Of a DNA stretch of 22,225 nt, positions 1 to 10,769 are shown piece by piece. Position 1 is the first letter of the stretch; every line of letters starts with the position of its first letter. Position numbers and translations under genes: made by a program. This DNA comes from Chara braunii (taxonomy: Eukaryota > Streptophyta > Charophyceae > Charales > Characeae): contig BFEA01000008.1 of assembly GCA_003427395.1 (NCBI GenBank), positions 5,155,400 to 5,177,624 on the forward strand. The letters are read 5' to 3'. Below the pieces are notes generated by a model, which searched no databases, was not told the DNA's origin, and saw only the letters and a list, made by a program, of their open reading frames with translations.

Positions 1-41
<41 letters not shown>
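1..41. repeat. AC microsatellite
   Basis: A pure (AC)n tract at the window edge; it may extend to the left. Confidence 0.95.
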
Positions 42-44
<3 letters not shown>

Positions 45-380
45 GTTTTTGTGTATGTTTTTTCTTTCTTCAAGTTTCTTGTACTTTTCTAAGAACTTTT
101 GGGGCCCCTAGCTGAGCACCCTCAAGCAGTGCCAAACAGTTGGTCATTCCTCGTTCGGAGTGCCTGCAACACTCTTAGGGGGGCCGCTCAGTTCGGGATG
201 TCTGTGTCTTCTGCGGGTGATGACGGATGTTCGTCTGAGTGATTTCCTGCCTCAGAGGGTGGTGGGAACCCACAGTCAGTGGGGTTAACTCATGATGTGA
301 GTAGGTCATGAGCCGCTTTGCTCCGTGTTGGATGCTTAGACTGTCTTGTCTGCGCCACCGCTGCCTTGCTGCCCGTCCCG
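42..380. other. Unassigned sequence
   Basis: No open frame with recognisable protein, no RNA fold I could recognise, and no element ends. GC content is mixed. Confidence 0.5.
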
Positions 381-668
381 CTTGCTACACAAGTCTCCTC
401 GCTGCTCTGCTGCCTTGCCGCCGACCCGCATGCCGTGCCTTCCGTGTCCATAATGCAGCTGTCTTTGGCGCTATGCAGTTAAGCTGCTTCGGCAGCGTTG
501 CCTGGTGCTTCGCTGAGTTACGGCTTGCTGCTATGTTCCGCTTGTGTGCCTTACTCCTGTGCTGCCTTACTGCCCATCTGCATGCTGTGCCTTCAGCGTC
601 CTGGAGTCGTCTTTGGCAATATGCAGTTGAGCTGCTCCTGCAGCGTTGCCTGGTGCTTCGCTGAGTTG
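381..668. repeat. About 148-bp tandem duplication
   Basis: GTCTTTGGC...ATGCAGTTAAGCTGCT...CAGCGTTGCCTGGTGCTTCG at 461-519 recurs at 609-667 with few changes, and the preceding CATGCCGTGCCTTC block also recurs. The phrase GCTGCTATGTTCCGCTTGTG (about 530-549) reappears in the 56-bp repeat at 1823-1934, so the two regions share an origin. Confidence 0.75.
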
Positions 669-754
669 TTGCGAAAGGCCTTCCACGATTCAGACCCAAA
701 TTCGGACTTCAGGGTCAGATGCCCAGGTCAAGAAAAGGCCGAGTTCGTCAAACT

Positions 755-1062
755 CAGAAAAGTCACAATCGGGTACCTCAGCAGTGTGGTCCAACAGGCA
801 CCCAGCAAACAGTCACGTCTCAAGGACAAGAGTCACGTCTCATAATAAAAACCATTCAGAAGAGTCACATCCCACGACTGAAAAGGCAGATTCACCAAGC
901 AAGAGTCATGTCTCAAAGGTAGGAGTCACGTTTCCTAATGAGAAGTCATATTGAAGAGACACATCCCACGAGTAAAAGGTAGAATCACAGGCAAAGGTCG
1001 TGACCCACAGGCAGGAGTCACTGTTCACAGTCAAAAGTCAGGTTCACAAGTGAAAAGTGACG
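755..1062. repeat. Degenerate array of AGTCAC-containing units
   Basis: Irregular units of roughly 20-35 bp each carry AGTCAC, AGTCATG or ATCACA, often as GAGTCACGTCTCA or AGTCACATCCCACGA. Short overlapping frames here carry no recognisable protein. Confidence 0.6.
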
Positions 1063-1822
1063 ACTCAAAGGCCCAAGCAGCAGCAGTCCAATGGACATTC
1101 GGGAAGGTTCCAGGCCTTGACATTCAGTAGCAGACAGGCCGTGGGGATGTGGTACCGGAACCAGTCAGGACCCAAGAAACAGAGGCTGGCACGAGTTGAA
1201 GTGCAAACCAAGACTACAAAAGGACTTGCCAACCTCACATTCAGGGAGATTGCTCATTCGCAAAGAGTGTGGAAGTGCTGGTGCACTTGTGCGCTATTGT
1301 GAGGGGCAGAGTGCTTAAGCCAGAGTGCTGCGCAAAGAGGGAGAGAGAGAGAGAGGAAGACAGCCCTGGCAGAGAGAAGGCAGCCATAGCTGCGCCAGCA
1401 CAGGGTGTTAGTGTTAGTATTTAGTAGTAGTCTTCAGAGAGTTAGTAGAGTTAACAGTGGGTGTATTCCGAGTAGATCTTTGAAGGGTAGAAGTCGGTGT
1501 GCATGTGCATGCATGTAGGGAGAGAAGATACAGCGAGATCAGGAGCTAGAGAGAAGACCAGCAAGGAGGGTGATACAACTAAGAGAAAGAAGAGCAGGGA
1601 GGAAGGCGAAACTTACCTGGGTGATCATGTTGGATTATTGGATACCTCTGACATGCGCTGATGTGCGTTGGTGACTCGGAACTCTTATTGCTCTTGTATA
1701 ACTTGTTGGAATTCATAAGCTGCGTTATTCTGGTCTTAATCTCTCTGGTCTTCAGTGTGAACTCCGTGTGATCTCGTATATGCATGAAGTGTGAATATGT
1801 GCATTCACTAGTGTTGAACTAG
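1063..1822. other. Unassigned sequence
   Basis: No recognisable gene. A short GA tract lies near 1340-1356 and CAGCCATAGCTGC at about 1381. On the minus strand a moderately open stretch (1579-1785) ends at a splice-donor-like CCCAG|GTAAGT near 1617, but the peptide is not one I recognise and does not fit the pTAC14 C-terminus. Confidence 0.4.
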
Positions 1823-1934
1823 AAGGTTCATTGCAGTTGCCCCGCTGCTGTGTTCCGCTTGTGGACAGTCTGCCTTTCAAGGTTCATTGCAGTTGCCCAG
1901 CTGCTGTGTTCCGCTTGTGGACAGTCTGCCTTTC
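1823..1934. repeat. 56-bp tandem duplication upstream of the hammerhead
   Basis: Two copies (1823-1878, 1879-1934) beginning AAGGTTCATTGCAGTTGCCC differ at a single position. They end 52 nt before stem III of the type III hammerhead. Confidence 0.9.
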
Positions 1935-1986
1935 AACAAGGGGATCAAAGGGTTCATGACCCAAACCATCAATACGAAGATTCTGC

Positions 1987-2042
1987 AGATTGTCGAGGGT
2001 TCAGCCTCCTGATGAGTCGGTGCAACTGCGACGAAACAATCT
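1987..2042 (+). ncRNA. Type III hammerhead ribozyme
   Basis: All parts of a hammerhead are present in order. Stem III is AGATTGT (1987-1993) with ACAATCT (2036-2042), 7 bp. Cleavage triplet GUC ends at 1994. Stem I is GAGG (1995-1998) with CCTC (2005-2008) and a 6-nt loop. The core is CTGATGA (2009-2015). Stem II is GTCG (2016-2019) with CGAC (2029-2032) and a 9-nt loop. GAA is at 2033-2035. The open helix is III, the topology of plant viroid-like RNAs and of plant retrozymes. Every core position is canonical, so self-cleavage after 1994 is expected. It lies outside recognised exons and reads opposite to the pTAC14-like gene. Confidence 0.88.
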
Positions 2043-2051
2043 ATCATCATC

Positions 2052-3402
2052 CAGTGCTGGGCCGGCAACCGGCCGGTTGAGCTAACCCGGTCCAACCGGA
2101 GCCGGACCAGACCAAGGGGGGTGAACCGGGAAACCGGTTTTGAAAAAAAAGTGCCCAAATATCTTTTTTTTCTGGGGGGGGGGGGCAGATTCCGACTGCG
2201 CTCTTCAAGAGCTGTCCGAATCCGCAATAAAATTTTCAAGGTACAACACTTTTCAGGGGGCTTCCAGAGGGGGGCAGGGGGTTATTATTGACATATTCAG
2301 GCAACTATGGCTTCCTCGGGGAGGGGTCAAGTAAGCAAGTTCACTAATCCGACCCCCCCGGTGGCTGGAGCACTTCGTGGAGTATGTCATTTGATATTGA
2401 TAATACCCCACGAGCTGAACCAGATATGATGAGAGGAGGTCCTTGCCCGAAATTATAGCTCTTCCAGAGTATATTTCGACAGCAGAAAAGTTATGGTTCC
2501 AGCTTTCTGCTCGTGGAGGCAGAGCGTTTTCCGTTTGTTGGTTCCTACATAAGATGAGTTGTCAGTCCGGAAGTATCTTGCCTGGCAGTCTGTCCAGATA
2601 CATGTAGTGGAGCAAGGTCCATTCGAGATAGATAGAGAGAAGAATATGGGCCTCGCTGCACTACTCTCGAAATGTGCAAAACGAGAGTGAATCTTCCNCT
2701 AGAATTCGGAAAGATACACCGCCAAGATTTTTGCCTTTTGTGCATGTCGAGAGTAGTGCAGNGANGCCCTATAGCTTAGGTCCATTCTTGGGATTGCACC
2801 TCGGACGGCTCTGAAATCACAATTCCAAAATCCGAACCCATAACTTTTTCCACAGATGGCAGGGACGTCGCAGAAGGATATAATCTCAGCAGAGTCTCAT
2901 CAGAAGCATAGTGTTCCCCTCGTAGCTGAGGGTGAAAGAGCATCAGATGTTGCCACTGGTAACTGGTCCATTGGACCACAAGATGACAAATTGGATTAGG
3001 CCCATTAGGGGCCGGAAGACCCACATCTTAGGAAAAATGCATGGCTGTTCTCCGCTGCTGATCTGCACAGATCAGCGGCGGATATCCTCTGCCTGTTTTT
3101 CTTATAGAAATGGGGTCCTGGCCGATCTTTGCCGCTGATCTGCGACGATCGGCGGCCAAGATTGGCCACTTTCTGTACTTGAAAAATCCGGGCCTACAGG
3201 ACCCGGTTTCGAAATTGCGGGGCACGGCCCGCCCCCACGACGCCTCGGGAACACATACGCGCCGACAAAAAAAAAAAATTCAGCCCCCAGCAAAAATGCG
3301 CTGGGGGCAACCGGGAGGGAACTGGCCCGGGCCACCGGCCGGTCCAACCGGGAGGACCGCGAATGGGGTAGGGGTCCCCGGTCCATCCGGGGACCAGCCC
3401 TG
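2052..3402. mobile_element. Non-autonomous hAT-like element, 1.35 kb
   Basis: The ends are CAGTGCTGG and CCAGCCCTG, an imperfect terminal inverted repeat (8 of 9), inside GC-rich inverted subterminal regions (GGCCGGTTG, CCGGTCCAACCGG on the left; CCACCGGCCGGTCCAACCGG on the right). Flanking 8-mers TCATCATC (2044-2051) and CCATCATC (3403-3410) fit an 8-bp hAT target duplication with one mismatch. No transposase reading frame is visible inside. Several short hairpins are present (for example 3049-3075 and 3119-3167). The left end is 10 nt after the hammerhead. Confidence 0.6.
2648..2769. mobile_element. 122-bp palindromic (foldback) MITE nested in the hAT-like element
   Basis: The left arm, GGGCCTCGCTGCACTACTCT and onward (2648-2681), is the reverse complement of the right arm (2736-2769), with pairing continuing inward to GTGAATCTTCC and GGAAAGATACAC. 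TAT flanks both sides (2645-2647, 2770-2772) as a possible 3-bp target duplication. Unresolved bases at 2698, 2762 and 2765 fall inside the palindrome. Confidence 0.6.
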
Positions 3403-3462
3403 CCATCATCAGCTTTTATTTTTGTCGGTCTTTCGATTTTTTTGGGACCTGTATTTTTTTCT

Positions 3463-3715
3463 GGTTTGCCTGTTTGGTGTGCTTGGATGTTGTCGGCCTT
3501 CCCTCCTCCCCCCGTGCCCTCCAGCCTATGGTTCACCTCACTGCTCTTTTGCCTTCATGTCTCTTCGCTTGCTTGGTTTTGGCTGCCTTGATGCTTTTCT
3601 TGTCTGCCTGGCCTTGGCATCCTGTTGAGACTGGTTTCTTTGGTTTGCCTGCTTGGTGTCTTTGCGCGTTGTCTGCCCTCCCGCCTCCCCCATGCCCTCA
3701 AGCCTATATGTCTGG
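3463..3715. repeat. About 179-bp diverged tandem duplication
   Basis: GGTTTGCCTGTTTGGTGTGC...GTGCCCTCCAGCCTAT (3463-3530) recurs as GGTTTGCCTGCTTGGTGTCT...ATGCCCTCAAGCCTAT (3642-3708). Confidence 0.65.
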
Positions 3716-3976
3716 AACTTTGGACAGCTGGTCATGGATAACCACGTACGTATGTACGAGGTAGCTCGCTTCATGAGTAGTAATGGTAGAGTCGCAACAT
3801 ACAGCGTTACTTTGGTTACGGCAGGGTGGTGTGTACCATGGGTTCCTTCGGTGCATGGTGAGTACACCATGGGATGACATTGGACACGCGGTCACACACC
3901 CAAAAAAGACAAAAACAAACAGAGAGATCATCTGAGAATGAACCTATGTAAGAAGAGTTGGTGATTGCTGACTTAC

Positions 3977-4090
3977 CGTTCCTGTTGCCGTAAATGGGAA
4001 TGCATCTAACTCATTTTCATCAGTAATGTGAGCAAGGCGCAGGTAGGGAAGCATGTCCAAGACCGCCTCCCTCTCCTTGCCACGATAAAT
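3977..4090 (-). CDS. PTAC14: pTAC14-like exon h
   Basis: Codes 38 residues: [38 protein letters not shown]. The [16 protein letters not shown] block is highly conserved in plant homologues and belongs to the substrate-binding-like domain. The acceptor is ATCTGCAG and the donor AACG|GTAAGT, phase 0. The downstream exon (family pattern around SPCMERAVLDQL) was not recognised in 1-3976. Confidence 0.9.
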
Positions 4091-4805
4091 CTGCAGATGA
4101 AAACAATTGGACCAACCAAGGAACGCATAGTAAGTCATCACAGATTCACAATCACTCAATGCAGTTACAAGACGTAGACTCCTCTGTGTTTGTGCTTGCT
4201 TATTCTGCATGAGCATGAAGCAGCAATCCAACAATGAATTCTTGAACATTGTAGGTTAAAAAACAGCCACCAAGAGACAGAAACAAACCCTTCATCAAAC
4301 AGTAATTCAACTTAATAGTTAGAAAATTAAGATTCTGCACAAACGACTCAGGGAGTCACTTTCACGGAGGTCTGTGATGACCAAGAAAAACAGAGAGACG
4401 CACAGGCATCCAGAATACAGAAGCCCCGCTAACAGCATTGCATGCACTCGTAACGAGGACGGACTTACTATATGGCACATCTTGAGGGTGCTGCACGTAG
4501 ACATTGAGGAGAACATGGGAGGAGGCCAGACCGTGCACAAAATGGACAACACAAACAACATACTTGAAATGAGGGCAAGAAAGGAAATAGAGAATATGAG
4601 TGTGTGCTGTCATTGTTCGTTACACACAAATACACACAAAAAAAAAAGGCAGGGATGTGCCCGACTCATCAGAAGGTTGAACCCTGGCAGTCTAAGTACG
4701 ATGCATTTGACTAACGGATAAGGATTACCCATGTTACCCACAGTTAGCGATATACCCGTGAGAAAAGTGCTAGACTTTACTCACACCAACCCATGTGGGG
4801 GGGGC

Positions 4806-4891
<86 letters not shown>

Positions 4892-4892
4892 N

Positions 4893-4981
<89 letters not shown>

Positions 4982-5048
4982 AATAGACAGACAGACAAAG
5001 AGAGCGGGAGAGAGAGGGAGAGAGAGGGAGAGAGAGGGAGAGAGAGGG

Positions 5049-5084
<36 letters not shown>

Positions 5085-6318
5085 CCCGCTGTCTGCCGTG
5101 GGTGAGGATGTGCAATCACATAACAAACACCTTTGTGGAGGAAAAGGGGGAGGAGGAGGAGATGCATGCATTCTAAACTTGAAGAAGATGACGACAGGAG
5201 TGAACACCAGGACTTCTCACTCAACTTGATACACATGCAGGACAATGCGCTTTCACAATGGACCAGAGGGTGTCTCGTTTGCCTTTCAAATGCCTCTGAG
5301 ATGAGATATATGGCGGTGACAAAAAGACAGCCAGTGATCTTTACAGGGATGCCCTACCAAAAACTGAAGGAGGAGGAGGAGGAGGAGGAGAAGCATGAAG
5401 GGGAAGTTGAAATCCTTACAGGGATGCCCTACCAAAAACTGCTGCTTGGTGAACCGATCACTCTTCTGCACTATCGCCCGCTTCTTCTGGTAGAGAGGGT
5501 CCTCCGTATTGAGAGCAGCCTGCGAGGAATCCGCAACCATCATCCCAGCATACAAGGATGTGATTCAATATCAGACAGGCATCCTTTTTTCTTTTCCTCT
5601 TTTTCATTTTTTTTTCTTTTTGAAGCTTGAACCACATTTAGCAAACGAAATGACATTTAAACATTTTCAAAAGGTGTCATGTCAATAAGACACCGACAGC
5701 TACAACCCCGTCAGCCACGTCATGCAGATTAATAGATTATCCTTTTTAATAAGTTTTATTTAATTTCAGACTTTTCAGTACCATTACTTTATTTCCTCAT
5801 GGCCCTGCTCCTTCCATTCTGGAGAGCGACAGTCCGGTTCCCAGGCTCTTTTTTTTCCTCCTTACCATTTTTTTTAATTTCATTTTAACTACAGCTGCTT
5901 TCTCCTCATACATGGGGGACAGATGTATTTTAACGGCAAGTCAAAAATGACGTATGATAAAACACCTTGACGCTTCCCCATGTCACGCCCGGGGGAATCC
6001 TGACAACATTGATTACTTCTTCACGGGAGGATTGACGACTGTTTGTTAAGCCCAAGCCCTGTAATAAACCCCCCTCCCCTGACCACACTCTCTCCCTTAA
6101 GAAACATTCCTGAATAAACATCCTTGAGCATCCCTCTCAGTCCTCCTTCAGTGTGACTACCAGATAAACCCCCAACCCTAGAATGCCCTTCGCTTGATGG
6201 CGCAGATGAACTTGTGAACGATGCATGCTAGTAGGTACAAAAGCAGAACAATGACACCTCCACACATCAAATTCATTCACGCAGAAACAAACATAAGCCT
6301 TGTTCATACTTTGATAGC

Positions 6319-6408
<90 letters not shown>

Positions 6409-6474
6409 CCTCGACACATCAAATTCATTCACGCAGAAACAAACACAAGCCTTGTTCATACTTTGATAGCATCA

Positions 6475-6556
<82 letters not shown>

Positions 6557-9026
6557 TCAATTAAACAATTCAATTTCAGTTAGCAACAGCGACGGCAGCA
6601 ACTTCTGCAGAGCAGGGAGCATTATCATTAGTGGCAATAGCAGTAGGAGCAGTGGCAACAATGTGAATGCCGGTGCCAAAGCAAGCAAGAGCAGGGGCGG
6701 AAGTGCACAGGTGGCGATAATGCAGCTGACGACAGCACAAGTGCTGAGACCACAGGTGGCGATAATGCAGCTGACGACAGCACAAGTGCCGAGACCACAG
6801 GTGGCGATAATGCAGCTGACGACAGCACAAGTGCCGAGACCACAGGTGGCATGAGCACAGGTGGCGCGAGCACAGCAACAGAGTGACAGAGAGGGAGAAG
6901 GCATACAGCACCTACAGCAGCAGCAAGAACAGCGGTGGGAGCAGAAGCACCAACAGCAGCGGCAGCGACAGCAGAGGATGCAGCAAAAACAGCAGCACTC
7001 TGGTGAAGATACCACAGTTCACAAGGACGGTCGACAGGAGGGAGAGAAAGGAGAGGAGGGCAAAGACGGGGAAGAGGAGGGAGAGGAGGGAGAGATCATA
7101 TATGACCATCTCTCATAGCAATGAGCAACATAACTTTTGAGAACGCTTCGCAAAGACAGACAGATTGGGTGTCTCTCTCAGGAAGCAGGCACAAGTTTCA
7201 CACAAGGAAACTACAGCAACAGTCAAGACAAAGCCAAGCATGGGTGGGCATACTTCTCAGCGCCACACCTAACAAACCACAACGACGCATCGCTCAAGTA
7301 AGTGGACGGGTACCGGTTAACTTCTACCCTAACTCACCCCAAGGAGGGTAAATAGTTGAAAAGTATTCATCGTAACTTTCATCCAAACTCACCCTAAGTC
7401 TAAGGAAGAAAAATGATTCTCTTCAATTCAATCCCCACACACCCTAAGGAAGGAACATGGTTATCTTCGCTTTTATGGGATTTTATCGCAACTACCCACA
7501 CAACCTAAGGAAGGAACATGGTTATCTTCGCTTTTATGGGATGTTATCGTAACTACCTTACCCTGACTTTATCCTTTTAGAACTGTCATCCCAGCATCTT
7601 ACCTCCAGAACCAATCGGTCATACTTATTGTCCTCGTCCACGTAACCGTAGTTGAGTAAGAGTTTTGCATTCGGTTGTGGGCCACACCTGCAAATACCAA
7701 TCAATCCAGTCATGTGCATTCTCCATCAGCATATTCAACAGGGACATTTCCAAACAAATTCAAAAGAGCAACAGCTTAAGTAATTTATAGCTGTATAATA
7801 CAGCCGTCTTCCACACACCAGCTTACGTAATTTATACCCTATCATCTTCCACGGCATAACATATCCGGCCATTATAGCTGTATCTGGGGCAAATTCCAGT
7901 CTAAATACAGCGATTATTATCATATGTTCTATTTGGGGGAAGATGGTAGGCTGCCGTGATTGCTTATTTGTAAGGACCTGCCAAACGCGGACTGAGACAC
8001 ACAGCTGATTTCTGAGTTTTGCCAATGGGAAGTATGCCTTGCTGAGTTTCCTGCTTGTTGCTGAGTTTTCTAAGTCCGTGTGTGTGCGTGCTTGCTGGTC
8101 TGCATGCCTGTCTGAGTGCTTGTCGGTTTGAGAGTGTGTGTGAGACCCGCAAAGGTACTCGTCTGTACGAGAGGCCCGAAGGGCCGGTACTTACCTGTGG
8201 CCGTGACATTGAGGGTTGCAGCGGGGAAACCATCAAGTGGTGGGGAAAGAGGCCCACGACACTTAGAGCAGCGGAAAAACACTCAAGTAGAAGGAAGGCC
8301 GGTACCACACCAGGTAGAGGTAGATGTGCTGGGTACTCGAGACGAGCAGAAGAAGACAAAAGTCGGCATTCTTGAGGCCCAGTAGTTGTAGGCTAGGTCT
8401 AGGCAGGTGCCAGTCCAACCAGTCTGAGTCCAGGGCCTGTACGCTGGAGGAACAAAGAGCTCCTCCTCATTCTTCGGTGTGCAAGTTTGGCGACACTCTG
8501 CTTGGAGCGCTGGTTGGGAGGAAGGAGCGCCCAGCTCCCCATCGCGGCCATGTGTGGAGGAGTACGGGCTGGAGGAGGAGGACGACGAGGACTAGGAAGG
8601 GGGAGCGCCAGAGGTACTTACCTGGCTATGGTGGATGCCATCTTCATCCGCTTGGCGAGCGCTGCATCTGGAAGGCCCCAGTTGGGGTAGAGCTACACCA
8701 AGAAGCTTCGAGGCAGAGTCAGGCATGGCGGCCTGAGCTAGCGCAGCCATAGCTGCTTTGAGTTGTCTTTTGCACATCAGGGCAAGACCCTAGCAGTCTG
8801 CCATAGCCTCGGCCTTCAGGAAGAGGAAGGAGAAGGGTGGCCATGGCTATGGTGGACCTCATGCTGTACCTGCAGTAGAAGAGGGATTTGGACATTGATT
8901 CTGGTTCAGCCATTCAACATTATTACTATTATTATTATTTATTGTGAATAAAGAGGGGAGAAGAAAAGGAGGAGGAGAGTGGCTGGCGAGAAGAAGGGAA
9001 TTATCATTGGTCTTTGCTGGTGTACA

Positions 9027-9057
<31 letters not shown>

Positions 9058-10688
9058 TATTTCTGCTTCTTCTTCTTCTTCTTTATTTCTGTTCTTCTTC
9101 TTCTTCTTTATTTCTGCTTCTTCTTCTTCTTCTTCTTTCCCTCTCTCTCCTCTCAAGTTCATTCATTTCTTTTTGCAATTGGACGCCCGTGTACTTTCTG
9201 ATGAATGTGTACTTCGAAATTGGCCAGGATCATAACATATCCATTCTTCTCTCGCCTTCATGATCACAGTCCAAATTCAAAGTACGCACCCATTTAATTT
9301 GCGCACAGCCAACATGTCAGGATTGTTTTGTGTAGTGTGCAGTAATTGGGCTTAAGTAGGCAGAAGGGAAGAAGCTCTAACAGGCGCCGTTGATGTATGA
9401 AGGGAGGGGTCTTAATGGGGACCCGACTCCCTCAAAATTGTGGAAAGACGTCTTCCCAGCAAGATTCAACGACCCTCGAACAAGGAAGGAAGGAAATTCT
9501 ACGCCAACCCCTCTTCCGCAGTCCAAGAATCAGAGACAAACAGGGAAAACCCCTCATACCCTTACAGCAAGGGATACAAAGTGGGGAACTTGGGTGAAGC
9601 GTGGAGTACGGCAGATCAAGTATCTGTGGGAGGGAGATAAGCAGCGGTGGAAGACCGCCAGGGAACTCAGAACGGGACTGAAAGCCAGTCATAGACTGCT
9701 GGAGAATTTGAACGACCTCCTCATATCAATTACAGAGGAACGAACAAGGAAGCTACAAGGGGAAACTCAGCGGGGGTTGGGAGACTGGGTCACATGGAGG
9801 CAGGAGAGCGAACCAAGGGGTCGCATGGAGGCAGGAGAGCGAACCAAGGGGTCACATGGAGGCACGAGTGCGAACCAAGGGAAGCCTTCCGCATCTGGAG
9901 TCGGGAGTCGACAAGGAAGGAATGGTTACACGGCAGATATGTATACCATCGTGATCCCAGAAGGTTCCACTACCGTCTTCACCCGAATAGAACACCCCGT
10001 CATTATAGCCGTATCTGGTTCAACTTTCAGTCTAGGTACAGCGATAATGACCGGGCGTTATATTCGGGCGAAGACGGTAGGATTCTCGACAAAAAACAAC
10101 CACGATGCCGGTTACTATCCAGCGACAGCAAGTGCGCAAGGTAAGGGTGGTAGAAACGGAGGCGTTCATAATCTACAGCCCAACTACCCCGGTGGAAGAT
10201 TTGGAAGTGGACCCGGGGGAATGGGCATGGAACCTGCCAGGGGGAAGACTACGAGTGGCCAGAAGGATCAACACGCTAAACTACACCACGCACATAGGTT
10301 ATCGCCTGAAAAGGCGTTCCTACCCTCTAGCAGCAACCCTGTCCAAACTCTGGGAGAGCAGGGTGTGGGTTCCCCGGAACAGCTGCCAGGAATTCCAATG
10401 GACGTTGATAAATACGATACGCATGGGGAGGGTTAAGCGCATGCAGTGGCTGATTGCCCACGTGGCACTACCGGTCAATGTCTGGTTTAAACGAACGCCG
10501 GAGCAAGGAACACAGAGACCCAGCCAACGCGCTCTGTATGGTCTGCCAGGAGGGGGTTCCGGAATCCATGACTCACTGTCTCCTGACATGCCCAGAGGCA
10601 GATTGCCTACGGGAGAAGGCCAAGGCATCGGCTCCATTTCCCGAGAACACAATCACACTTCTGTTAGGCAATGATAGGACATGGCAAT

Positions 10689-10769
<81 letters not shown>

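Noticed and set aside
308-845. Cys/Leu-rich short ORFs
   Set aside because: Low-complexity translations of a tandem duplication, with no domain or codon signal.
1579-1785. Possible last exon of the pTAC14-like gene
   Set aside because: The peptide (for example TRITQLMNSNKLYKSN) does not match the expected C-terminal helices.
2776-3024. Possible coding exon on the minus strand
   Set aside because: It lies within the hAT-like element and resembles neither a transposase nor pTAC14.
4660-4740. tRNA-like sequence on the minus strand (CCAGGGTTCAACCTTCTG with a following T run)
   Set aside because: The T-arm-like part is suggestive, but the acceptor stem does not pair and no proper anticodon arm forms.
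4731-5245. Long open frames of Arg-Glu or Ser-Leu repeats
   Set aside because: They are translations of the GA microsatellite and vanish outside it.
6557-7140. Open frames over the 45-bp repeat and CAG-rich region
   Set aside because: They exist on both strands because the repeat period is a multiple of three; the region lies inside a pTAC14-like intron and matches no known protein.
9198-9225. CTGATGA...GAAA as a third hammerhead
   Set aside because: The intervening sequence cannot form stem II, and helices I and III are absent.
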